A stretch of DNA of 64,000 nt from Apium graveolens (GCF_009905375.1 NC_133649.1:238108201-238172200), one strand, 5' to 3'. Positions 48,009 to 58,932 are shown, numbered from the stretch's first letter. The notes: a model not told the origin generated them from the sequence alone. Numbers and translations are program-made.

Positions 48009-48329
48009 TTTCCCCCCAATTTTCGTGAATACTGCTCGAGTTTTCGTGGAAGTTATAATGGTCTAATCGCGACTCGGGGTACTTCAGCCCGTCTTTGGTA
48101 TCGGCCCTTCATGGGTATCGACCTTTCATATGTATCAGCCCTTCATAGGTATCGTCATTTTATCGTAAAGTGTGGAACGACCTACACATTTACAACGACT
48201 TGCTAGTGCGAGTATACACACTTAAGGCCTTTACACATGCTATTTGGATAGTGTTTAACACTTAATATCCGGGGCTAAAAAGTGAGCATTTATCACCCCT
48301 TAACCTTCATCCAGGTTAATTATAGGGTG

Positions 48330-48690
48330 AAAGTTGCTAACTGGCCCTGATCGGGGCTAATCAGCCCTAATCGGGGCTAATTTCCATGTACAAGTTGCTA
48401 ATTAGGCTTAAAAGAGCCTAATTTTTAGCCTGAATGCACTAATTAGCCTTAATCGAGGCTAATCCGCCCTAACTGGGGCTAATCAAGACCAATCAGTATG
48501 CATGAGACACTAATTATCCCTAATTCACACTAATTATAAGAGTGAATGGGTTAAACGGCCCTAATCTAGGCTAATTTGGTCATATAAATCACTAATTCCC
48601 CTTAATTTGGGCTAATTACGCTTAATATTCAATAATCGACTCTAATACGGGCTTAATTTCACTAATCGGCCCTAATCTGGGCTTAATCTT
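48330..48690. repeat. Degenerate CCCTAATCGGGGCTAAT repeats
   Basis: More than ten imperfect copies of a roughly 19-20 base phrase GGCCCTAATCGGGGCTAA, with variants TTAGCCTTAATCGAGGC and CCCTAATCTAGGCTAAT. Each unit is a near-palindrome around CCCTAATCGGGGC/TTAG. Confidence 0.75.
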
Positions 48691-49339
48691 AAAATCTTGA
48701 AAATTTAAAAAAATTCAAAATTTTTCTGATTTTTTTTCCGTTTTTTAAAATTTTTCAAAATTTTCGAAGGGGGGTCACCGGGGTTGAGCAGAACCTCCTA
48801 CTGTAGGAGGCTCTGCTCGGCCTTATGCCCTCAAATGTTGGCTACTCGGCCAGTTAGAGCAGAAGCTCCTGGTCGGCCTCCTCCTGGTCGGCCTAGAGGA
48901 GGTTGCCAGGGGTTCTTGCCCTTCAATTTTTTTTTGAATCTCTCACTCAGAGTTCAGGTCTTCTACATACCTTATCATGCCCTTGTTGCTCTTGGTTGTC
49001 CATGGAATTAATTTCATGGTTGCCTTTGAGTTCCTCTCAGCTCTGTTACGGATGTTTCAGTGAACGTTCTGTACTCATCTCAGTGGATGTTTTGTACTTG
49101 TTCTTGCTAAACGTTCTGTGTTCTATTGAACTTGTCCTTATAGGAAGTCTTATACTTCATTGAACTTGTCCAAACTTCCTTTGTAGGATATTATGCACTC
49201 TAACCAACTCGTTCTCGTAGACATTCTAGTCTTCAAGAAACTTGGTTTTGCTGAGAGTTATCCTTTTCACGAAATCTCCAAAGGACCTCTCAAGAAGGCC
49301 TACGGAGCAACCTTTGAAGGCCTTAGGGCTCTCCTATAG

Positions 49340-49930
49340 GAGATTTTAGTGAGTCAAAAGACCTTAATTTGTTGGCTGGTAGGCCAATTCCACTACGGAA
49401 GCAAGTTGTGGCCGTCATGGCTCTGCTACGGAGGCTCCTGGTAGGCCAAAAGGCCCCAACTTGTGGGTTGGTCGGCCGGAGCTTCCCCATATGCAAATTG
49501 TGGCCGTCATGGCTCTGATACAGAGGCTCCTGGTAGGCCAAAAGGCCTCAATTTGTTGGCTGGTCAGCCGGAGCTTCCCCACATGCAAATTGTGGCCGTC
49601 ATGGCTCTGATACAGAGGCTCCTGGTAGGCCAAAAGGCCTCAATTTGTTGGTTGGTCGGCCGAAGCTTCCCCGCATGGAAATTATGGTCGTCATGGCTCT
49701 GATACGGAGGCTCCTAGTAGGCCAAAAGGCCTCAATTTGTTGGTTGGTCGGCCGGAGCTTCCCCGCATGCAAATTGTGGCCGTTATGGCTCTGATACGGA
49801 GGCTCCTGGTTGGCCAAAAGGCCTCAATTTGTTGGCTGGTCGGCCGGAGCTTCCTCGTATGCAAATTATGGCCACCATGGCTCTGATATAGAGGCTCCTG
49901 GTCGGCCATATGCCCCCCATGTGTGGGATG
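49340..49930. repeat. 92-bp tandem repeat (about 6.4 copies) in element D
   Basis: Units start near 49340, 49432, 49524, 49616, 49708, 49800 and 49892. Each contains AGGCTCCTGGTAGGCC, GGCCGGAGCTTCCCC and GTGGCCGTCATGGCTCTGA. Internal units are very alike, while the first and last are more diverged, as expected for unequal exchange. Because 92 is not a multiple of 3, the repeated 72-residue frames on the minus strand shift phase from unit to unit and are not taken as genes. Confidence 0.92.
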
Positions 49931-50168
49931 GTCAGCCGGGAGTGGTCTTAACAGACATTGAGAGTCTCCAGCAGGGTAGTCCGATCCGTCAGGAGGAGAA
50001 CATTATGTCCTAGTGCTCGTGAGCACTCTAGCCTTCACAGAACTTATTTAGCTGTAAAGTTAATCTTATTTTAACTTCTATAAGTTTTGCTAATCGTGGT
50101 GATTAGTATAATCAATCCTCAGTTAAGACTAAGGACTTGTGTTTAGCCTCAGCCATGCTTTTCTGATC

Positions 50169-50173
50169 ATTTC
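50169..50173. repeat. Copia-3 target-site duplication, left copy (ATTTC)
   Basis: ATTTC before TGTTAGAT; the right flank at 63475-63479 is GTTTC, one transition different. Confidence 0.7.
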
Positions 50174-50765
50174 TGTTAGATATATTTGATAATGTCATGG
50201 CTAATATGATTTATGTTTAGTTTTCAGATCTTACTTAAACAGGATAAATCAGTACTTACAGGAAGTCAGGACTTAAAGATATCAGTACTTATATTATCAG
50301 GAGATAATCATCAGAAGATGGGTATCAGAACTTAAATGCTGAAGTACATTCAGATAAGGACAGTAGCTGATTAAAGGAAAGAAGATCGAGATAAACATAA
50401 GAAGAGATATGCATGAAGAAGGAATTCTATGAAGAATAAAATACTTGGAAGAAAAGATATCTGATTGATATATTTTAGGAAGCAGAATTATATTTCATAT
50501 CAATTAGCGATTATCTTGTAACTGTGTAGTATATAAACACAGACATAGGGTTTACACTAAAGGTGTTAATATATTCAAGAAGATTATTCATTGTAACCCT
50601 AGCAGCTCTCGTGATATTTGTTCATCACTGAGAGGTAACAGTTCCATACTGTAACAGAGTTTATTGTTTCAATAAAGTTTGTTTTCTGTTACTTGAGATA
50701 TTGAAGTTCAATTTGATTGTACTATACACTGTATTCACTCCCTTTACAGTGTGTGTGACCTAACA
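50174..50765 (+). repeat. Copia-3 5' LTR
   Basis: 592 bp, TGTTAGATATATTTG to ...GTGACCTAACA. A TATA-like box lies at 50530-50537 and AATAAAG at about 50672-50678 could serve polyadenylation. Confidence 0.93.
50530..50537 (+). promoter_or_regulatory. TATA-like box of Copia-3 5' LTR
   Basis: TATATAAA in GTGTAGTATATAAACACAG, repeated in the 3' LTR at 63239-63246. Likely core promoter of the genomic RNA. Confidence 0.65.
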
Positions 50766-50767
50766 AG

Positions 50768-50779
50768 TGGTATCAGAGC
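50768..50779 (+). other. Copia-3 primer binding site (initiator tRNA-Met)
   Basis: TGGTATCAGAGC, exact, two bases after the 5' LTR. Confidence 0.93.
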
Positions 50780-50821
50780 CTATCTGTTAACGCACATACA
50801 GTTTACGATCCAAACACAATC

Positions 50822-53137
50822 ATGTCTGACACAGAAACTCCAACTAAGCCTACCAAAACTGAAGAACCACCAAAGACACAAATTCAAAGTTGGTATGAGA
50901 CCATCAGAGTTCCTATAATGAGACCATCTGAATATCCCATATGGAAGGTAAGGATGACCATGTTCCTGGAAGCAACAGATCCAAAATATCTTGATAGAAT
51001 CAAGGAAGGGCCTCACAAACCAACCAAGCTCGCTGTTGTAGTTGCAGGTGAAGCAGCAAAGACCGTACCAAAGGAGAAGAGTGATTATACTGCTGAAGAT
51101 ATCGCATCAATTGCTAAGGATGCTAAGGTACGACACTTACTGCATAGTGCCATTGATAATGTAATGTCAAACAGGGTAATTAACTGCAAGACTGCTAAGG
51201 AGATATGGGATGCTCTGGAAACAAGGTGTCAGGGAACTGATACAATTAAGAAGAACAGGAAGACAATACTCACTCAAGAGTATGAACACTTTGACTTAAA
51301 GGCTAATGAGTCATTGACTGATTTATATGATAGATTTGTTAAACTCTTGAATGATTTGTCATTGGTTGATAAGGAGTATGATCTTGAAGATTCAAACCTT
51401 AAATTCCTGTTAGCTCTTCCTGAATGTTGGGATTTGAAGGCAACGACAATAAGAGACAACTACAATCTTGATGAAACAACTCTTGATGAAATTTATGGAA
51501 TTCTCAAGACTCATGAACTTGAGATGGAACAAAGAAGCAAGAGGAAAGGAGGAAAGTCAAGGACAGTTGCTCTTAAGGCTGAAGAAGAATCCCCCAAGGC
51601 AGCTACCTCAAGGAAAGACAAGGGTAAAGCTCTTTTCACAAAGTCTGATACTGAGTCATCAAGTTCTGAAAGTGATGATGACTCAGATTCTGAAAGCTTG
51701 CCTGAGACTGATGCTGATGAGGAGATGATGAAGCTGTGTGCTCTTATGGTGAAAGGGATCACAAAGATTGCATACAGGAAGTTCAGGAAGGGAAAGAAGT
51801 TTTCCAGGAAAGGCACAAGTTCTGATAAGAAGAATTTCAGAAGATCTGAGGGCAGAGGAGGAAAGTCTGATAGAGGAGATTATACCAATGTCAAATGCTA
51901 TAACTGTGGTGAGAAAGGCCACATATCTCCTGATTGCAAGAAAGTGAAGGGTGACAAAGGCAAGGCTCTTGTCACAAAGAAGAAAAGCTGGAAAGACACT
52001 TCAGACTCTGAAAGTGAGGAGAACTATGCTTTGATGGCAAATGCTGATAAAGAAAGTGCTGAGAGTAGTTCTGAAGCTGCTGAAACAAAGGTACCTCAGA
52101 CTACTTATGCTTTTCATACTGATGATATTAATGAGTTGAGAAGATATCTTAAAACCATGTTTGTTAGTTATAGAGATCAAAATTTAATATGTGAAAGATT
52201 AACTTCTGAAAATCTTGCTTTTAAGAAAAGAAATGATTTCTTAGAAAAAGAGTTAGTTATGTTCCATCAAACTCAGAAGGATAGAGATGATGCTTTTTAT
52301 GTTAGGGATGAAGTGCTAAAAATGAATGAATCTCTAAAAACTGAGTTAGAAAAGGAAAGAGAGATTATCAGGACTTGGACTAACTCTGGCAGAACAACTC
52401 AAAATTTGCTAAGTAGTGAAAATTGGAAAGAGGGCTTAGGTTATGGAGAGGATAAGAATGATAAAGGAATTGTAGAAATTAAGCCTGTTGTTAAGCAAAA
52501 GCCAAAGTTAAAACCTGTTAAGTTTGTAACTGTAAAGTCTGATAATGAGAAATCAGAAGTTAAAGAGGAATTAACTTCTGACAAACTAAAATAGGAAAAG
52601 ACAGCTGAAGTAAACATAGGCTTAATGACTAAGAAGCATCTTAAGCATAAGCTGAAAGATGTGAAGAATGCAAACAAGGTAAAATCACCTAGGAAAAATA
52701 GAAATGGAAAGGAAGGTGTGAATAAAAGCAATAATTATAAGCCTGTTCCTGAAGCTCCTAGGAAAACGTGTCATAATTGTGGAAGTTCTAACCATCTGGC
52801 TTCCTTTTACAGGAAGAATAAGAACATAAACTCCTTACCTTCAAAATCAGTAGTTAAGAGTCAGTCTGTTAAATATAAACCACAAAATCCTTGTTTTCAT
52901 TGTGGTAGTTTATGGCATTCCATTTATACTTATAAGGAATATCATAGTTTGTACTATGATTATTATCAAATAAAACCTTCTTTGAAGAAAGTTTCCATTG
53001 TTCCTTCTAGTGTAAATTCTGATTCAAAGTCTGATAGTGTAAGTTCTGATAAGAAAAATGTTAACATAAACTCTGATGCTAAAACCGCTGCAAATGTTAA
53101 AAAACTTCATAAGGCCAAAGGATCCAAGCAAGTCTAG
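50822..53137 (+). pseudogene. Copia-3 gag (two in-frame TAG codons)
   Basis: The start is ATG at 50822 (MSDTETPTKPTKTEEPPKT). 590 codons run to TAG at 52592-52594, then the same frame continues 52595-53137 to another TAG (SKQV-stop). Core motifs: YPIWKVRMTMFLEATDPKYL, AKEIWDALETRCQGTDTIKK, LYDRFVKLLNDLSLVDKEYD. A good CCHC knuckle CYNCGEKGHISPDC is at about residues 359-372. Two later knuckle-like motifs have lost the last Cys: CHNCGSSNHLASFY and CFHCGSLWHSIYTY, where TAC and TAT probably replace TGC and TGT. The first stop fits CAG to TAG and the second TGG to TAG. Ser/Asp-rich linkers use AGTTCTGAT. Confidence 0.88.
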
Positions 53138-53176
53138 GTCCTTAAAACTAATCATTAGTGGTCTTTATGATTGCAG
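52679..53176 (+). other. Candidate intron across the Copia-3 gag-pol boundary
   Basis: A donor-like AAG/GTAAAA at 52678/52679 and an acceptor-like TTATGATTGCAG/GG at 53176 lie in the same codon phase, 498 bases (166 codons) apart. Removal would delete the last gag stop, the TGA just before pol and the two defective zinc knuckles, and join gag to pol in frame. The acceptor-like sequence is also present in Copia-1 and Copia-2. Splicing itself is only inferred. Confidence 0.3.
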
Positions 53177-56100
53177 GGAAACAGGAAAAATATTCTAGTT
53201 CTGGATAGTGGATGTTCAGGACATATGACTGGAAATAAGGCCCTGCTATCAGACATTGTGGAGAAAGCTGGCCCAAGTGTTTCTTATGAAGATGGCAACA
53301 TTGGAAAAACATTGGGATATGGCAATATCAATCTTGGGAATGTCATCACTAAAGAAGTAGCTCTGGTCTCAGGACTTAAACACAATCTGCTGAGTATAAG
53401 TCAAATCTGTGACAGAGGTTATCATGTTGATTTCTTTGAAGAACACTGTGAAGTTGTGAGTAAATCTAAAGGCAAAGTTGTTCTGAAAGGATACAGGCGT
53501 GGTAACATTTATGAAGCTAAGCTTTCAAGAAGTACTGATGGTTCTGCAATCTGTCTGATGAGTAGAGCATCAATTGAAGAAAGCTGGAATTGGCACAAGA
53601 AACTCTCTCATTTAAATTTTAATAATATAAATGAGCTGGTCAAGAAAGATCTTGTGAGAGGACTGCCAAAATCAGTATTTGCTCCTGATGGCCTTTGTGA
53701 TTCTTGTCAGAAGGCCAAACAAAGAAAATCTTTATTTAAGAGCAAGACTGAATCATCAATTCTTGAGCCTTATCATCTACTACATGTTGATCTATTTGGT
53801 CCAGTGAATGTCATGTCTATTGCAAAGAAGAAATATGCGTTGGTCATAGTGGATGAGTTCACCAGATACACATGGGTGTATTTCTTGCACACAAAAAGTG
53901 AAACTGCATCTATCTTGATTGATCATGTCAAACATCTGGATAAATTTGTCAAAGATTCGGTGAAAACCATAAGGAGTGATAATGGCACTGAGTTCAAGAA
54001 TTTGATAATGGAAGAGTTCTGCAAAAACCATGGAATTAAACAGGAATTTTCTGCTCCTGGAACTCCACAGCAAAATAGAGTTGTTGAAAGGAAGAATAGA
54101 ACTCTCATTGAAGCTGCACGTACAATGCTTGAAGAAGCAAAGCTTCCAACCTATTTTTGGGCTGAAGCTGTGCAGACTGCTTGTTTTACTCAAAATGCAA
54201 CACTCATTAACAAGCAAGGAAAAACACTATATGAGATGGTGAAGAAAAAGAAGCCAAATCTGAAGTACTTTCATGTATTTGGATGCAAGTGTTTTGTTCT
54301 CAAGACTCATCGTGAACAGCTATCCAAATTTGATCTAAAAGCTGATGAAGGAATTTTTGTTGGATATCCACTTTCCAAAAAAGTCTATAATTTGAGAACA
54401 AGAGTGGTCATGGAATCTATAAATGTCTCTTTTGATGACAAGAAGATTACTGGTCTTGAAGATTTTATTGATCATGATCAGCTGAGATTTGAAAATGAAG
54501 ACTCAAATTCTGATACTGAAAATCCTGACAGTCTAAGGCCTGATACTGTAAACTCTGATGGATTAAACTCTGATGTTATTGAAACTGTGGTGACTACGCC
54601 AAAGGAAGATGCACCTATGCAGGAGGAGCATACTCAAGAACATACCACATCTCAAGAAGCATCAGAACATACATCTGGCTCTTCAAGCTCTGATCCGTCA
54701 AGTTCTGATAAGCCAAGTTCTGATAGTTCTGAAAATCTAAATTCTGAAGAATCCAACTCAGAGAGCATAGTTTCAGGGGGAGCATCAGAAAATGAAAATA
54801 AAGACAACATGGATCATGGGGGAGCATCCAGTTCTAGAGAAAACCTTCCATCTGCAAGGAAGTGGACTAAATCACATACACCTGATTTGATAATTAGAAA
54901 TCCTGATGCAGGTGTCAGAACTAGAACAGGTACTTCAAATGAATGTCTTTACAATTCTTTTCTCTCTCAGACTGAGCCAAAGAAAGTGGAAGAAGCTCTT
55001 CAAGATGCTGATTGGGTGCAAGTAATGCAGGAAGAGTTAAATGAATTTGAAAGAAACAAAGTGTGGACCCTAGTGCCAAGACCAAAGAATAGATCTGTTG
55101 TTGGTACAAAGTGGGTATTCAGAAATAAAACTGACAGTGATGGCATAATTATAAGGAATAAGGCAAGGCTGGTTGCAAAAGGATATTCTCAACATGAGGG
55201 AATTGATTATGATGAAACATTTGCACCAGTTGCTAGGTTAGAAGCCACAAGGATATTTTTGGCTTATGCTGCTCACAAAAAGTTTACTGTCTTTCAAATG
55301 GATGTGAAAAGTGCTTTTCTCAATGGAGAATTGGAGGAGGAAGTATATGTTGAACAACCTCCAGGCTTTGTAGATTCCAAACATCCAGATTATGTCTACA
55401 AGCTCGATAAAGCACTTTATGGACTTAAGCAAGCTCCCAGAGCATGGTATGAGACTTTAGCTCAGTTTCTTCTGGAAAGTAGATTTAACAGAGGAACTAT
55501 AGACAAAACACTGTTCTACCTCAACCATGGAAATGACTTACTTCTGGTCCAGATTTATGTTGATGATATCATTTTTGGGTCTACAAATGACAGACTTTGC
55601 AAGAAGTTTGCCAAACTGATGCAGTCAAGGTATCAGATGAGTATGATAGGGGAACTTAGCTATTTTCTGGGCCTTCAAGTCAAGCAGAATGAAGAAGGCA
55701 CTTTTATTTGTCAAACTAAGTACACCAGAAACTTGCTGAAAAAATTTGGAATGCAAGATTGTTCAAGTGCATCCACTCCCTTGGCCACTGCAACAAAACT
55801 GGATAAGGATACTGGTAAATCAGTAGAAATTACTGATTACAGAGGTATGATTGGCTCTCTACTCTATCTAACTGCTAGTAGACCTGATATCATGTATGCT
55901 ACCTGTCTTTGTGCAAGATTTCAAGCAGATCCAAGAGAACCTCACTTAACAGCTGTGAAAAGAATTTTCAAGTATCTTAAGGGAACAGCTGATCTGGGAT
56001 TGTGGTATCCAAGAGAATCAGATTTTAAACTAATAGGTTACTCAGATGCAGATTTTGCAGGTTGCAAAATTGACAGGAAAAGCACAAGTGGAAGCTGCCA

Positions 56101-56512
56101 ATTTTTTGGAGGCAGATTGGTTTCTTGGTTTAGCAAGAAACAAAAGTCAATTTCCACATCAACTGCAGAAGCAGAATATATTGCTGCAGGAAGTTGTTGT
56201 GCACAGATTCTTTGGATGAAGAATCAGTTACTGGATTATGGGTTAACATATTTCAAAATCCCTATTTACTGTGATAATCAAAGTGCTATTTCTATGACAG
56301 GTAATCCAGTTCAACACTCTATGACAAAGCACATCAGCATCAGGTACCACTTCATCAGGGAACATGTGGATGAAGGTATAGTGGAATTGCACTTTGTTCC
56401 AACAGATCAACAACTAGCAGATATCTTCACAAAACCATTGTGTGAAGCTACTTTTACAAGATTGGTAAATGAACTTGGAATGGTTTCAGGTTCTTTCTCT
56501 AAATCTGCTTAG
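53171..56512 (+). CDS. Copia-3 pol polyprotein (open): protease, integrase, RT, RNase H
   Basis: 1,113 codons without a stop, in the same frame as gag; it opens after TGA at 53168-53170, so there is no ATG at its start and it is expected to be made as Gag-Pol. Domains: protease [12 protein letters not shown] (Asp about 12); integrase zinc region ([10 protein letters not shown] ... LCDSCQKAK, about 142-179); core Asp in [10 protein letters not shown] (about 207), Asp in IRSDNGTEF (about 269), Glu in VVERKNRT (about 305); acidic linker; [17 protein letters not shown] and [10 protein letters not shown] (about 795-803); RNase [35 protein letters not shown] and [10 protein letters not shown]. One oddity is QQNRVVERK, where Ty1/copia integrases usually have Gly instead of Arg, next to the catalytic Glu. 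Full length for the family. Confidence 0.92.
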   Translation: MQGNRKNILVLDSGCSGHMTGNKALLSDIVEKAGPSVSYEDGNIGKTLGYGNINLGNVITKEVALVSGLKHNLLSISQICDRGYHVDFFEEHCEVVSKSKGKVVLKGYRRGNIYEAKLSRSTDGSAICLMSRASIEESWNWHKKLSHLNFNNINELVKKDLVRGLPKSVFAPDGLCDSCQKAKQRKSLFKSKTESSILEPYHLLHVDLFGPVNVMSIAKKKYALVIVDEFTRYTWVYFLHTKSETASILIDHVKHLDKFVKDSVKTIRSDNGTEFKNLIMEEFCKNHGIKQEFSAPGTPQQNRVVERKNRTLIEAARTMLEEAKLPTYFWAEAVQTACFTQNATLINKQGKTLYEMVKKKKPNLKYFHVFGCKCFVLKTHREQLSKFDLKADEGIFVGYPLSKKVYNLRTRVVMESINVSFDDKKITGLEDFIDHDQLRFENEDSNSDTENPDSLRPDTVNSDGLNSDVIETVVTTPKEDAPMQEEHTQEHTTSQEASEHTSGSSSSDPSSSDKPSSDSSENLNSEESNSESIVSGGASENENKDNMDHGGASSSRENLPSARKWTKSHTPDLIIRNPDAGVRTRTGTSNECLYNSFLSQTEPKKVEEALQDADWVQVMQEELNEFERNKVWTLVPRPKNRSVVGTKWVFRNKTDSDGIIIRNKARLVAKGYSQHEGIDYDETFAPVARLEATRIFLAYAAHKKFTVFQMDVKSAFLNGELEEEVYVEQPPGFVDSKHPDYVYKLDKALYGLKQAPRAWYETLAQFLLESRFNRGTIDKTLFYLNHGNDLLLVQIYVDDIIFGSTNDRLCKKFAKLMQSRYQMSMIGELSYFLGLQVKQNEEGTFICQTKYTRNLLKKFGMQDCSSASTPLATATKLDKDTGKSVEITDYRGMIGSLLYLTASRPDIMYATCLCARFQADPREPHLTAVKRIFKYLKGTADLGLWYPRESDFKLIGYSDADFAGCKIDRKSTSGSCQFFGGRLVSWFSKKQKSISTSTAEAEYIAAGSCCAQILWMKNQLLDYGLTYFKIPIYCDNQSAISMTGNPVQHSMTKHISIRYHFIREHVDEGIVELHFVPTDQQLADIFTKPLCEATFTRLVNELGMVSGSFSKSA

Positions 56513-57943
56513 TTTTGTTTTGATGCATCAGACTTTATGATCAGTATTTACAGAATTTAATCTCTTTGTGTATTCTGTGCTTAATTGAAAAATATGTTTA
56601 AGTACTGACTGTTGTCTGATAAATGTTTCTAAACTCTGATAGTGATATGTCTGTTTAGGTAACTATTCAATCCTATGAGGATAACTGTGCTAGATGCTGA
56701 CCTAGTAGTCTTCAATAAACAAGGGATCCCATGTAAGAAGTAATTATTACTGTGGAAATCTATTGACACAAGCAAATTCTGATAATTGAGCTTAGTTGAG
56801 TTTACTTGGTCTATCTTATTACTAAGTCACAAACTAGAATATTGCTTCTCATCTGTTAAGTTCTGATGCTAGTAAATCTGTTGAATGTACTAAGTGCTGA
56901 TAAACCTCTCTCATCAAAAGAAAAAGAAAATAATCATGGATTAAAATCAGGTACTCCTTTGAGATCTAGAGTAAAAATGTGGAAGGGACGACCCAAGTGC
57001 ATTGCTGGTATTAAGTAAATATGCATTAGAAAAGCAAAATATTTTCTTGGTGACTTTTCACACTCTATGATTACTGGAGAAATACTCTGATAATAGCATA
57101 AATTCTAATAAGCAGTCGTGACTCACTTACACTGAGAAGCCACTGTAAAATGGAATTTAAAAAGATGCACAAACTTAGCACAAAATAGTTGAGGTGGACT
57201 CAAGCATAAAATCATTCAACAGTAGGTTTCAGAATAATGACAGCTCTTTAGCAAAGTTTTAATTATGCCTTATTTCTAAGATTTACTGAAGTGAATCAGA
57301 CTTTACTCCTTGTCTGATATTTAGCTTAATGCACACACTAACCACTCCATATGAATGATGAAAATCACTGTGGTGATCTATGTTGTTTTAGATGAACAGT
57401 CATTGTGTCACATTGCACAAATTCTGAGGACAAGTTCTGATTGTATGTTCTGATGATTAAGTTCTGAAGAATATAAATCAGAATTTGTGTGAGGACTTAC
57501 TAAAATAGGCATTCCTTTTTCGAGTTAAGAAATTATGTTCTGATGACTGTTAAGTTCTGATATAAGTCTAAGTTCTGATATTACAGTCTGATTCTTTACT
57601 TGACTTATTTGTGGATAAATTTTGACGACAGTCTCAGTTTAAACCAGAATATGTTGAAGTGGAAGATTTATAGTCACTATAGTTAGGGATAGTGGTACTC
57701 GTACATGAACAGTCAACTTTTACTTGCTTCTTGTGCGCATTAAACCATGTTTTCTCTTTTCAATGAATGTTTTTCTTTTTCCAAGTCTGGGGAGACGAGG
57801 TAGAATTAATTCTACCTGTAAGCATTCAATTTCTTTGCGTCTTCTGGCATTCTCTTGCCTATATAAGCAACCACTTCACATCAGCCTTCCCATCAAATCT
57901 TTTATCACAAACTCACCTTCATAATCTTTATATCAAAAACACC
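56513..57943 (+). other. Copia-3 spacer between pol and small ORF, with AGTTCTGAT motifs and TATA-like box
   Basis: No supported coding frame. From 57415 to 57600 the phrase AAGTTCTGAT or TATGTTCTGATGA recurs many times; scattered copies occur throughout. At 57860-57867 TATATAAG (context TTGCCTATATAAGCAACC) precedes the small ORF by 77 bases and is followed by a CA/CT-rich leader. Confidence 0.6.
57860..57867 (+). promoter_or_regulatory. TATA-like box upstream of the Copia-3 small ORF
   Basis: TATATAAG, then CACTTCACATCAGCC, a plausible plant transcription-start context about 30 bases on, and ATG 77 bases after the box. Suggests an internal promoter; not proven. Confidence 0.5.
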
Positions 57944-58213
57944 ATGGTCAATTACAACATGTTTTTGAACTACGAAACTTTCAACATGGAGCTGAGCTGT
58001 GCTGATTGGCAGCAGGAATGGCACGTTACTGCCATTCCTGATGAGATATGGGACTCCGTTCCCCAAGAGGTACTCACCCACCTCCTGTTCTTCCACATGG
58101 ACTACCATCGCCATCTGGAGCGATTGGAGGAGGAAAGGCTGGAAGCTCTCCGCCAGCAAGAGCGAATCATTCGACTCGCTATTCTGTTTGTCGAGAGTAG
58201 GAAGAAGAAATGA
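57944..58213 (+). CDS. Small 89-residue protein of unknown function in Copia-3
   Basis: ATG in a strong context (ACCATGG) starts 89 codons ending TGA at 58211. I do not recognise the protein. The N-terminal half is Trp- and acid-rich (CADWQQEWHVTAIPDEIWDS), followed by QEVLTHLLFFHMDYHRHLE and a heptad-like charged helix (ERLEEERLEALRQQERI), a short hydrophobic stretch and a basic tail RKKK. The frame is open further upstream (to 57767), but the first strong ATG is here. The sequence is noticeably richer in G and C than its surroundings and lacks the AGTTCTGAT phrase. With its own TATA-like box it looks like an independent gene carried by the element, possibly captured from the host. A chance frame cannot be excluded. 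Confidence 0.55.
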   Translation: MVNYNMFLNYETFNMELSCADWQQEWHVTAIPDEIWDSVPQEVLTHLLFFHMDYHRHLERLEEERLEALRQQERIIRLAILFVESRKKK

Positions 58214-58777
58214 TTTATTTTCTTCTTCCTATTTTTCTTCATCATCAGCCTTGCCCTGCTTCTTGAGCTAGGACAAAGGCTGTTGACGTTAGGTTTAGCA
58301 GCTTAGGGAAATCTTGTACAAGTTCTGATGTAATTTAAATTTCATGAATGTATTCTCTTGATATATTAATGAAATTTGTTTTTGTTTCAAGATCTTGTCT
58401 CTAAGATATTTTGTAATGTATTGATAAATTCTGATACATATTCTTATTCTGATGACCATATAAATTCTGTTTTAACTTAAGTTCTGATTTTATTTTATCA
58501 GTACTTGCTCATCTGATTTATTATGGTCATTTTCACTCGAATTTTTTTTCAGAATATTGATGTTGCAGTGAAAAATAACTAAATAAGTGGGAACAGTTTC
58601 AATTTTGAATTAAAACTGTTTCACCTTGATTAATGGAATAACTGGGTAAGTGGAACGGTTTTTCCTTGAAAAACTGCAAGTGGGTAAGTAATGATTACTA
58701 TTTTCTCGTGCCCATTAACTATTCGTTTTTACTGCATGTCTAACAGGTGTCCAACGGTTACATTTTTCTTTCAAAAG

Positions 58778-58785
58778 TATAAGTA
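58778..58785 (+). promoter_or_regulatory. TATA-like box upstream of Copia-3 ORF3
   Basis: TATAAGTA after TTTTTCTTTCAAAAG, followed by a pyrimidine-rich leader (CTTTTTCTCTCTATTTGC; CTCTCTTTCTTCTTC) to the ATG. The layout parallels the TATA-plus-CT leader before Copia-2 ORF3. Confidence 0.45.
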
Positions 58786-58932
58786 AGACAGAGAGAGGAT
58801 TTTTGTTCTTTTATTTCCTTTCATACTTTTTCTCTCTATTTGCTTTTACTCTCTTTCTTCTTCTAATGTTGGTTTTTCATATAGACATTCTATCAAACAC
58901 CTAACATGAACTTATACATCTCGATTAATTTC

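Larger units (their letters stand above)
48009..50173 (-). mobile_element. Element D interior, non-coding and repeat-rich (left part)
   Basis: After the polypurine tract (48009-48018) no gag, protease, RT or integrase motif was found in any frame. The sequence is built of successive repeat blocks: GGTATCGNCCTTCAT-type (48088-48165), GCCCTAATCGGGGCTAAT-type (48330-48690), GTTCT/GAACTTG repeats (49040-49260) and a 92-bp tandem (49340-49930). The interior is interrupted at 50173 by Copia-3 and resumes at 63475. The part seen resembles a large non-autonomous LTR element, but coding genes could lie beyond the window. Confidence 0.6.

Noticed and set aside
49323..49909. Series of about 72-residue minus-strand frames beginning MAYQEPLYQS or similar, looking like a repeated protein family
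   Set aside because: They come from the 92-bp tandem repeat; since 92 is not divisible by 3, each copy is in a different phase and they do not form one protein.
53792..54217. 141-residue minus-strand frame within Copia-3 pol
   Set aside because: Antisense shadow of the intact integrase frame, with no features of its own.
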